The notes under the pieces were generated by a model. That model was not told the DNA's origin. It searched no databases and worked only from the letters and a program-made list of their open reading frames with translations. A stretch of DNA of 64,000 nucleotides from Antarcticibacterium arcticum (GTDB taxonomy: Bacteria > Bacteroidota > Bacteroidia > Flavobacteriales > Flavobacteriaceae), in contig NZ_CP042476.1 of the NCBI RefSeq assembly GCF_007993795.1, positions 2,418,001 to 2,482,000 of the forward strand, given 5' to 3'. The number at the start of each line of letters is the position of its first letter. Within the stretch, counting starts at the first letter, position 1. Positions 36,001 to 42,065 of the stretch are shown here, one piece after another. Both the position numbers and the translations under genes were made by a program.

Positions 36001-36102
36001 ACCATCAGAATCTGTAATGGTTCCTGAAACCTGCCTTTCCTGAGCAATAAGGATCGATGAGATAAAAAATAATCCCAGGAGGAAGAAATTTTTAATTTTC
36101 AT
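33091..36102 (-). CDS. SusC/RagA-family TonB-dependent receptor
   Basis: A 1003-residue outer membrane importer. Signal peptide (residues 1-20, ending LIAQ), carboxypeptidase-D-like CNA domain (VSGTITDSDGLPLIGVNI), TonB box region DEVIVVGYGTQSKR, plug domain with YVIDGMPL and IEILKDASSAAIYGARGTNG, then the 22-stranded barrel ending in FTIGLNIEL. Length is typical of SusC. The pair SusC-SusD takes up oligosaccharides or peptides; no glycoside hydrolase or sulfatase is adjacent, so it is not an ordinary polysaccharide locus. The nearest hydrolase is the secreted S51 peptidase. Start spacer 36103-36350 is shared with the divergent arsenosugar cluster. Confidence 0.95.
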   Translation of the reverse strand: MKIKNFFLLGLFFISSILIAQERQVSGTITDSDGLPLIGVNIIIENTSRGTQSDFDGNYSIMANQGEVLVYSFVGFSTVRRTVGTEAVINVQLLPDETLDEVIVVGYGTQSKRKVTDNIASISSEQINNIPVSNMQSSLVGKAAGVQITQINGKVEGGVKMRIRGIASISSSQEPLYVIDGMPLINDDESTTVAPINPLISLNPNDIESIEILKDASSAAIYGARGTNGVVLITTKSGRAGKTKVSVNTSTGWSRATNKLEWLNAEEYIELFVEASTNSYGAEDTWLTEEGGYFDFMANGTDWRNLEVDTDWQDYALVDGAVQDHTVSISGGNDKTLFFISGGYNRTEAIVRGNDLERYSIRTNIDHNVSDKFKVGFNAGASKTQISRIGTDNSFSTPLQAVAQSPLSPAFLDNGIPNNDSTIYYNFLMQEYNGDWDADIFRILLNSYLQYQILPSLSFRTELGYDNNNQTEEYFAGSLTQSASTNGYADANAVQSDKYNISNYFNYNTTFNQDFDLDVVVGMNFEESSRKNQFVAGTGFPSDNLQTVASASEITSGTSTRTMYNFLSYFGRATFSLYDKYLFKGSLRYDGSSRFGADNRYGFFPAASAGWIISEEDFLKDSQTLSLLKLRGSWGETGNAGIGNFASLGLFGGRAYNQRSALAPVQLANPGLKWEKTRQVDIGLDFGFLNNRISGEVDYYIKKTNDLLLNQPIPGTSGFTSITRNVGSLTNRGFEFVLNTRNIMTEDFTWNTNFNLSTLDNEVTGLPGGDIVQGLNIVREGETISSFYIVEYAGVDPANGNALFYRNTLNSDGSRDRSTTANYGEAERVILGSPYPELMAGFTNNLTFMNFDLSFTFQGEWGASLYNSGGKFQSGNARYEDNQTRDQLNRWQNPGDITNVPQARMYQTNGQQDSSRYLEESDFIRLRNLTFGYTLPLSVTERFKVDRLRVYFTGVNLLTFTDYSGYDPESTYDDLGGSNIQRGITFYSAPPAKTFTIGLNIEL

Positions 36103-36350
36103 ACATATGAGTTTAAATTAGTCAAAATGTTAAAAAAAATTGATTAGTTGTTAATGTTTCCTAATGTAAGCAATAAACTTAACCAATTTAAAAGAGTTTC
36201 CGTTTTTTTTCTAACATCCTTTTAACAAAAAGAATTTCATTTAAAGTTCCTATATAGGTTATTACATTCTTTTTAAAGAAAAAACAGAATTTTGGTTTGT
36301 TCCATAATTATTAAGGGATATTTTAGAGGAAAAATAAATTGATCTGAATT

Positions 36351-36686
36351 ATGAGTAAAACATATTATGATCCTGCCGATCTTAGAAAATTTGGAGATAT
36401 CACCCAATGGAGCGAGGAGCTTGGAACAAAATTCTTTGATTACTACGGAAAGGTCTTTGAAGAAGGGGCTCTAAGTGCCCGGGAAAAATCCCTTATTGCA
36501 CTTGCAGTATCCCATGTGGTACAGTGCCCCTATTGTATTGATGCCTACACCAAAGACGGGCTGCAACGGGGTATTGCTAAAGAAGAAATGATGGAAGCCG
36601 TACACGTGGGCGCAGCTATAAAAAGTGGTGCCACCCTTGTTCACGGAGTACAAATGATGAATAAATATGAAAAACTATCTTTCTAG
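36351..36686 (+). CDS. AhpD/carboxymuconolactone-decarboxylase-like protein of arsenosugar clusters
   Basis: A 111-residue all-helical protein. The redox motif CPYCIDAYTKDG (family CxxC with following His/Asp pattern) and EGALSAREKSLIALAVSHV place it among AhpD-like peroxidase-fold proteins; the type that accompanies ArsS and ArsM is known as arsenosugar-biosynthesis-associated peroxidase-like protein. Its exact reaction is not established; reduction of As(V) intermediates or protection from peroxide are possible. It is the first gene of the cluster, 422 bp upstream of arsS and separated from it by heptanucleotide arrays. The first array unit begins one base into its stop codon. Confidence 0.87.
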   Translation: MSKTYYDPADLRKFGDITQWSEELGTKFFDYYGKVFEEGALSAREKSLIALAVSHVVQCPYCIDAYTKDGLQRGIAKEEMMEAVHVGAAIKSGATLVHGVQMMNKYEKLSF

Positions 36687-36767
36687 TGAGTAGTGAATAG
36701 GGATTAGGAAATAGTGATTAGTTTATGGTTTAGTGAGTAGGGAGTAGGGAATGGTGATTAGTTTTAT
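36685..36767. repeat. heptanucleotide tandem array F (AGTGAAT/AGTGATT)
   Basis: Units AGTGAGT, AGTGAAT, AGGGATT, AGGAAAT, AGTGATT, AGTTTAT, then after a 5-bp slip AGTGAGT, AGGGAGT, AGGGAAT, GGTGATT, and a final 8-bp AGTTTTAT. Begins inside the stop codon of the AhpD-like gene. Same words as arrays A, B and C. Confidence 0.8.
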
Positions 36768-36797
36768 GGTCTAAAGTTCGTTTTTGTTGTTCTAACC

Positions 36798-36853
36798 GAT
36801 GACTGAAAATTGATAATGGTTCACTGATAACCGATGACTGTAAACTGACAACT
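36798..36853. repeat. heptanucleotide tandem array G (GATGACT)
   Basis: Eight units in register: GATGACT, GAAAATT, GATAATG, GTTCACT, GATAACC, GATGACT, GTAAACT, GACAACT. A dispersed-repeat-like fragment, GTCATTCTGACCTCAGTGAAG, follows at 36864-36884. Confidence 0.75.
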
Positions 36854-37022
36854 TTTACCACTTGTCATTCTGACCTCAGTGAAGAATCTATTGATTACGA
36901 AGATCGCTGAGGGATTAAAACAAATTCCTGTTTCCCGAGAGATTCTTTCAGAACCCCCTCGTAGCAGCTTCTACAGAATGTCAAGAATTGGAGTTTTGGA
37001 AGATTTAGGAAATAAAAACTAA

Positions 37023-37106
37023 ATTTTAAACTTTAAACTAATATCTAACGACTAACAACTATCGACTAACGTCTATTGACTAAAGACTAATAACAAAAGA
37101 CTAAAA
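37023..37106. repeat. heptanucleotide tandem array H (ACTAACG), abutting arsS
   Basis: Twelve units in register up to two bases before the arsS ATG: ATTTTAA, ACTTTAA, ACTAATA, TCTAACG, ACTAACA, ACTATCG, ACTAACG, TCTATTG, ACTAAAG, ACTAATA, ACAAAAG, ACTAAAA. The whole translation-initiation region of arsS is thus made of the array. Confidence 0.8.
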
Positions 37107-37108
37107 AA

Positions 37109-38167
37109 ATGTCTGTTTCAAAATCCCTGATGGCGCGTAAAGATGACCTTTCAAAGCCTGCCAATCAGTTAAAATATTTAAGCAACGGGATCTTTCGGGA
37201 AGGAGGGTTGCCCTATTTTAAAGATAAGATCGCCATCACCGGGCATTTTCCCCTCAAGCCGAAAAAACTGGAGATCCTGCAGCTCAATCTGGGTTATATG
37301 TGCAATCAGGTGTGTTCCCATTGCCATGTAGATGCAGGGCCGGACAGGAAGGAGATTATGACCCGGGAAACCATGCTTCAATGCCTTGAGGTTATTAAAA
37401 CAACGGGCGCACATACGCTGGACCTCACTGGCGGGGCGCCGGAAATGAATCCCCATTTCAGGTGGTTTGTAGAAGAGGCCTCCAAAGCAGGAATACAGGA
37501 TTTTATTGTGCGTTCTAATCTCACTATTATCCTTGCCAATAAAAAATATCACGACCTGCCCCTTTTCTTCAAAAAATATGGTGTACACGTAGTTTCTTCC
37601 CTTCCTTTTTATAAAAAGGAAAAAACCGATAAACAACGTGGTACAGGGGTTTTTGATAAATCAATCCAGGCTTTGCAAATGCTCAATGCTGTTGGGTATG
37701 GCAAGGAGGGAAGCGGACTCAAACTTGACCTGGTATACAATCCTGCCGGGGCATTTTTACCGGGAGATCAAAGCGCGATGGAAAAGGATTTTAAGATAGC
37801 TCTCAGGAAAGATCATAACATTGTTTTCAACGAACTTTTTGCCATCACGAACCTGCCTATAAGCAGGTTTCTGGAATACCTTATAGCATCAGAAAATTAT
37901 GAGGATTATATGTTTGCCCTGGTAGAGGCATACAATCCGGCGGCAATAGAAAATGTAATGTGTACCAATACCATTTCAGTAAGCTGGGATGGGTGGTTGT
38001 ATGACTGCGACTTCAACCAGATGCTGGGATTAAAAGTAAACAGTAAAATTCAGCATTTAAGCGATTATAATGAGGACCTCCTGAATAACAGGGAGATCAT
38101 AATATCCCAGCACTGTTACGGCTGCACCGCCGGGGCGGGCAGCAGCTGCCAGGGCAGTGTAATATAA
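37109..38167 (+). CDS. arsS: arsenosugar biosynthesis radical SAM protein ArsS
   Basis: A 352-residue radical S-adenosylmethionine enzyme believed to join the 5'-deoxyadenosyl group to dimethylarsenite, the key arsenosugar step. The [4Fe-4S]/SAM motif is Cys65, Cys69, Cys72 (CNQVCSHC), with LDLTGGAPEMNPHF as the GGEP-like strand. A Cys-rich C-terminus (Cys336, Cys339, Cys347 in CYGCTAGAGSSCQG) is the family hallmark; some relatives use selenocysteine, but no in-frame TGA is seen here. Cys residues near 283 and 295 may hold an auxiliary site. The gene is directly preceded by a heptanucleotide array and followed 14 bp later by the glycosyltransferase. Confidence 0.92.
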   Translation: MSVSKSLMARKDDLSKPANQLKYLSNGIFREGGLPYFKDKIAITGHFPLKPKKLEILQLNLGYMCNQVCSHCHVDAGPDRKEIMTRETMLQCLEVIKTTGAHTLDLTGGAPEMNPHFRWFVEEASKAGIQDFIVRSNLTIILANKKYHDLPLFFKKYGVHVVSSLPFYKKEKTDKQRGTGVFDKSIQALQMLNAVGYGKEGSGLKLDLVYNPAGAFLPGDQSAMEKDFKIALRKDHNIVFNELFAITNLPISRFLEYLIASENYEDYMFALVEAYNPAAIENVMCTNTISVSWDGWLYDCDFNQMLGLKVNSKIQHLSDYNEDLLNNREIIISQHCYGCTAGAGSSCQGSVI

Positions 38168-38181
38168 TTTGGGTATTTGCT

Positions 38182-38805
38182 GTGAATAAAAAGAACAAAA
38201 ACCTCCTAATAATTTTTACCCGTCCTCCACAACTGGGGAAGGTAAAGACCCGGCTGGCCAGGGATATAGGGGAGCAGGCCGCCCTGGATATCTACAATTT
38301 CCTTTTACAGCACACCCTTAGCATTACCAGGGAGCTGCAGGTGGATAAAATGGTATTCTATGCAGGCGAAATACCCGAAAATGACATATGGGATAATTCG
38401 GTTTACAAAAAGAAACTTCAGCAGGGAAAGGATCTGGGAGAGCGAATGCAACGGGCGTTTGAGGAAGGTTTCAGGCTGGGCTATAGTAATATCATCCTAA
38501 TAGGCAGCGATCTTTTTGATCTTTCACACCCCGACCTTGAAACTGCATTCCAGGAACTTGAACGTTATGAATATGTAATTGGGCCGGCACAGGACGGAGG
38601 ATATTATTTAATTGGAATGAAACAACCTGATGGCGCCGTCTTCAGCAATAAAACCTGGGGTACCTCATCGGTCTTTCAGGAAACTTTAAAAGACCTTCGG
38701 GGAAAAGAAATATCTTATCTGGAATACCGCAATGATATTGACGTTTATTCAGATATAGAAAATATTAAAGAGCTTCAACAATATTTACAACCTAAAAAAA
38801 TATGA
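38182..38805 (+). CDS. DUF2064/TIGR04282-type arsenosugar glycosyltransferase
   Basis: A 207-residue GT-A-like protein of the family NCBI names arsenosugar biosynthesis glycosyltransferase. Nucleotide-sugar-type features are FTRPPQLGKVKTRLA at the N-terminus, the IGSDLFDLS acidic motif near residue 113, and GPAQDGGYYLIGM. It would transfer or activate the arsenosugar moiety after adenine removal; the exact donor and acceptor are unproven. GTG start at 38182, 14 bp after arsS; the stop overlaps the phosphorylase ATG by 4 bp, which argues for a shared pathway. Confidence 0.88.
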   Translation: MNKKNKNLLIIFTRPPQLGKVKTRLARDIGEQAALDIYNFLLQHTLSITRELQVDKMVFYAGEIPENDIWDNSVYKKKLQQGKDLGERMQRAFEEGFRLGYSNIILIGSDLFDLSHPDLETAFQELERYEYVIGPAQDGGYYLIGMKQPDGAVFSNKTWGTSSVFQETLKDLRGKEISYLEYRNDIDVYSDIENIKELQQYLQPKKI

Positions 38806-39614
38806 TCACAGAAATACAGGAGACCCTGAGCTATTTAAAATCAAGAGGATTTGGAATCCCCGAAATTGGGATCATCCTGGGAACTGGCCTAGGCAAACTT
38901 ATCGCAGAAATTGAGATAGAAGCCGAAGTAAGCTATAATCACATCCCGTTCTTTCCAACTGCCACAGTAGAATTCCATAAAGGCAAACTGTATTACGGCA
39001 CGCTGGAAGGAAAAAAAGTGGTGGTGATGCAAGGCCGTTTTCACATGTACGAGGGTTACAGCATGCAGGATGTCACCTTTCCCGTGAGAGTAATGCAGCG
39101 ACTGGGAATTCAGCGGTTACTGGTCTCAAACGCGGCAGGATCTATTAACCTTAATTACAAAAAAGGAGAACTGATGCTCCTGGATGACCATATTAATTTA
39201 CTCGGAAATTCCCCGCTGGCTTTTAAAGGGGTGCAGCATACCGGTGAGAGATTTGTAGATATGAGCGCGCCTTATGACCTGGAGATGAATGAGAAATTTG
39301 AAAGTATTGCCAAAACCGAAAATATTAAACTTCATAAGGGTGTGTATGTGGCAGTCCTTGGCCCCCAGCTGGAAACAAGAGCAGAGTACAAATATTTAAA
39401 GATTATTGGGGCCGATGCTGTGGGAATGAGCACCGTGCCGGAGGTGATAGTTGCAAATCATTTGAAACTGCCCGTTTCCGCTGTATCTGTAATAACAGAT
39501 GAGTGTGATCCTGAAAATCTGGCACCGGTGAACATCAACGAAATAATCGCTACAGCCGCTATTGCCGAACCGAATATGATAAGGCTGTTCAGGGGATTAA
39601 TACGGTCCCTGTAA
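38802..39614 (+). CDS. purine-nucleoside phosphorylase, PNP/MTAP family
   Basis: Trimeric-type phosphorylase of 270 residues. Phosphate site: LGTGLG, FHKGKLYYG, and MQGRFHMYEGY (Arg and His); base-site Glu in GPQLETRAEY; ribose site GADAVGMSTVPEVIVA. In my recalled alignment the human PNP base-recognising Asn243 is Asp233 here (VITDEC), and His257, which binds the 5'-hydroxyl, is Ile245. Both changes are as in methylthioadenosine phosphorylase, which takes adenine and a 5'-deoxy-5'-substituted ribose. In this cluster the expected substrate is 5'-deoxy-5'-dimethylarsinoyl adenosine. Coupled by ATGA overlap to the glycosyltransferase gene. Confidence 0.92.
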   Translation: MITEIQETLSYLKSRGFGIPEIGIILGTGLGKLIAEIEIEAEVSYNHIPFFPTATVEFHKGKLYYGTLEGKKVVVMQGRFHMYEGYSMQDVTFPVRVMQRLGIQRLLVSNAAGSINLNYKKGELMLLDDHINLLGNSPLAFKGVQHTGERFVDMSAPYDLEMNEKFESIAKTENIKLHKGVYVAVLGPQLETRAEYKYLKIIGADAVGMSTVPEVIVANHLKLPVSAVSVITDECDPENLAPVNINEIIATAAIAEPNMIRLFRGLIRSL

Positions 39615-39667
39615 AATAATTAGTCTAATCTAATGAAACGCCAAACATCTACTAAAAACCCAGTTTA

Positions 39668-40636
39668 ATGAGCTATTTAGATACAACCTATAACGTATAC
39701 CGGGAAGCCGCACTTACACCTGATGTTGGGCTTTGCTGCACCACCAACCCAATCTGGGAATTACCGGGATTAAAGATCCCAAAGATTATGCAGGAGATGA
39801 ATTATGGCTGCGGTAGCACGGTACATATGCGTGACCTTTCCAACAACCCAAAAATGCTCTACGTAGGAGTTGGCGGCGGAATGGAGCTGCTGCAGTTTGC
39901 CTATTTCAACCGGCAGCCCGGTGGTGTAACCGGGATAGATATGGTAGATGAAATGCTGGAAGCTTCTCACCAGAATTTTAAGCTGGCCGAGGAAATGAAC
40001 CCCTGGTTTAAAAGCGATTTTGTAAGTCTGAAAAAAGGTGATGCCCTTAATTTACCTGTGGAAGACAACTCCATAGATGTAGCCGCCCAGAATTGTCTTT
40101 TCAATATTTTTAAAGCTGAAGACCTTAAAAAGGCCATTGCAGAAATGTACCGCGTATTAAAACCTCATGGAAGACTGGTGATGAGTGACCCTACCTGTGA
40201 GCAACCCATGAACGAGACTTTACGGAATGATGACAGGCTGCGCGCACTTTGCCTTAGCGGAAGTCTACCCATCGTCGAATATGTAAAGGCCCTTACCGAT
40301 GCAGGTTTTGGAACGATAGAGATTAGGGCAAGGAAACCTTACAGGATCCTGGACCCAAAAAATTATCCTACCGGCGAGCGCATTTATATAGAATCTATTG
40401 AAGTAGCTGCAATAAAAGATCCTATGCCGCCCGATGGCCCTTGTGTATTTACCGGTAAAGCGGCGATCTATTATGGGGAAGACAAGTTCTTTGATGACCA
40501 GAAGGGTCATGTCCTGGGAAAGAATCAGCCCCTCGCAATTTGCGACAAAACAGCTGCAGCATTAAGTTCCCTTGGCAGGGAAGATATTTTTATAAGTGAG
40601 TCAACCTTTCACTATGATGGCGGGGGTTGTTGTTAA
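39668..40636 (+). CDS. arsM: arsenite methyltransferase ArsM of the arsenosugar type
   Basis: A 322-residue SAM-dependent enzyme converting arsenite to mono- and dimethylated arsenic, the substrate of ArsS. The class I methyltransferase core shows motif I LYVGVGGGMELL (about residues 64-75), the acidic loop GIDMVDEMLE, and MYRVLKPHGRLVMSDP. Candidate As(III)-binding cysteines are Cys23-Cys24, Cys48, Cys143, Cys177 and Cys195; the protein ends in GGGCC. The C-terminal domain (residues about 225-322) is characteristic of this subtype. It is 53 bp after the phosphorylase. Confidence 0.92.
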   Translation: MSYLDTTYNVYREAALTPDVGLCCTTNPIWELPGLKIPKIMQEMNYGCGSTVHMRDLSNNPKMLYVGVGGGMELLQFAYFNRQPGGVTGIDMVDEMLEASHQNFKLAEEMNPWFKSDFVSLKKGDALNLPVEDNSIDVAAQNCLFNIFKAEDLKKAIAEMYRVLKPHGRLVMSDPTCEQPMNETLRNDDRLRALCLSGSLPIVEYVKALTDAGFGTIEIRARKPYRILDPKNYPTGERIYIESIEVAAIKDPMPPDGPCVFTGKAAIYYGEDKFFDDQKGHVLGKNQPLAICDKTAAALSSLGREDIFISESTFHYDGGGCC

Positions 40637-40744
40637 AAAGGTAAATTCCTGACATTAGGTGGGAGCGTACAATTCGCTCCTGACATAGCGGTTTACCAAC
40701 AATGCCAATAATACTTTGGGAATCTGGCCGATTTCTGCGTACTT

Positions 40745-40752
40745 TACTTTTG
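40745..40752 (+). promoter_or_regulatory. possible promoter -7 element of the redox pair
   Basis: TACTTTTG matches TAnnTTTG and lies 20 bp before the ATG at 40773; a TTG at 40716-40718 is 26 bp upstream, longer than usual. It would let the flavoprotein/ferredoxin pair be expressed apart from arsM. Confidence 0.5.
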
Positions 40753-40772
40753 AGATTTTCAGGCAAAAAAAT

Positions 40773-42065
40773 ATGGAGCATATCGTAATTATAGGAAATG
40801 GAATTGCCGGAATTACCGCTGCCAGGCATATTCGCAAACGCAGTGACAAAAGGATCACCGTGATCTCTGCAGAAAGTGATCATTTCTTTTCCCGTACTGC
40901 CCTTATGTATGTATACATGGGCCATATGACATATGAACACCTGAAACCCTATGAAGATTGGTTTTGGGAAAAGAACCGTATTGAGCTCAAAAAGGCGCGT
41001 GTAGAAAAGATCGACTTTAAGGAAAAGATGCTTTGTTTCTCTCTCGGGGAACCTATGAAATATGACACCCTGGTCCTGGCCACCGGATCTATGCCAAACA
41101 AATTTGGGTGGGAAGGTCAGGATTTAAAGGGAGTACAGGGACTGGTTAGTCTTCAGGACCTGGAATTACTGGAAGAAAATACCCAAAATTGCCGGAAAGC
41201 GGTAATGGTGGGTGGCGGATTAATTGGCGTGGAAATGGCTGAAATGCTGCGTACCCGCAAAATTGAGGTCACGTTTCTTGTACGGGAAAATGGCTTCTGG
41301 GCAAATGTTCTTCCTCAACATGATGCCCAATTGATCTCTGAGCATATTAGTTCCCATGGTGTAGACTTAAGACATAATACCACTCTGGACAAGATCCTTG
41401 CCGATGAGAATGGCAGGGCTCGGGGAGTGATCACTTCAGATGGGGAAGAAATACAATGTGACCTGGTTGGTCTTTGCACCGGGGTAACACCAAATATTGA
41501 GTTTTTAAGGAATACTGAACTTGATACCGACAAAGGAATTCTGGTAGATCAATACCTGCAAACCAATATTCCTGACGTGTATGCCATTGGCGACTGTGCG
41601 CAGCAACGCACCCCAATTGGCCTTCGCAAGCCAGTTGAGGCAGTATGGTATACCGGCAGAATGATGGGAGAAACCCTTGGCCAGACCTTAACCGGAAATA
41701 AAATACCCTACAAGCCGGGTAATTGGTTTAACAGTGCAAAATTCTTTGATATAGAATACCAAACTTATGGCTGGGTACATACAAGTCCGGGGGAAAAAGA
41801 ACAGCATTTACACTGGGTGCATAAGGAAAGGGATAAATTAATCACAGTGGCTTTTGATCCTTCAACAAACTTGTTTTTAGGCATCAACACCTATGGGATA
41901 AGGATGCGCCACGAGGTTTTTGACCGCTGGCTCAATGAGGGAAAAAGCATTCAGCATGTATTGGCAAATCTAAAAGAAGCCAATTTTGATCCGGAGTTTT
42001 ACCGGCGATATGAAAAGGAGATTTTCAACAGTTTTAAAGAAAATTTACAACAACCCCAGCTATGA
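40773..42065 (+). CDS. NAD(P)H/FAD-dependent oxidoreductase beside arsM
   Basis: A 430-residue two-dinucleotide-binding-domain flavoprotein. FAD site VIIGNGIAGITAARHIRK at residues 4-21; NAD(P)H site VMVGGGLIGVEMAEML in the middle; DVYAIGDCAQ for the FAD ribityl phosphate; a C-terminal extension of about 90 residues not typical of ferredoxin reductases. It resembles NirB/rubredoxin-reductase-type proteins. The ATG at 40773 was preferred because it starts at the FAD strand. Its stop overlaps the polyferredoxin start (ATGA), so the two probably form one electron-transfer unit passing electrons from NAD(P)H to iron-sulfur clusters. Confidence 0.88.
   Translation: MEHIVIIGNGIAGITAARHIRKRSDKRITVISAESDHFFSRTALMYVYMGHMTYEHLKPYEDWFWEKNRIELKKARVEKIDFKEKMLCFSLGEPMKYDTLVLATGSMPNKFGWEGQDLKGVQGLVSLQDLELLEENTQNCRKAVMVGGGLIGVEMAEMLRTRKIEVTFLVRENGFWANVLPQHDAQLISEHISSHGVDLRHNTTLDKILADENGRARGVITSDGEEIQCDLVGLCTGVTPNIEFLRNTELDTDKGILVDQYLQTNIPDVYAIGDCAQQRTPIGLRKPVEAVWYTGRMMGETLGQTLTGNKIPYKPGNWFNSAKFFDIEYQTYGWVHTSPGEKEQHLHWVHKERDKLITVAFDPSTNLFLGINTYGIRMRHEVFDRWLNEGKSIQHVLANLKEANFDPEFYRRYEKEIFNSFKENLQQPQL

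Noticed and set aside
36103..36350. Riboswitch or attenuator between SusC and the arsenosugar cluster
   Set aside because: The 248-bp divergent spacer is AT-rich with no stable conserved stem or recognised aptamer; only ordinary promoter-like AT tracts were seen.
22943..37106. CRISPR array interpretation of the heptamer tracts
   Set aside because: The repeat unit is 7 bp with no spacers and no fixed sequence; no cas genes are present in the window.
37109..38170. Selenocysteine in ArsS
   Set aside because: Some relatives carry Sec near the C-terminal Cys-rich motif, but the stop after GSVI is TAA and no in-frame TGA or SECIS-like hairpin was seen.
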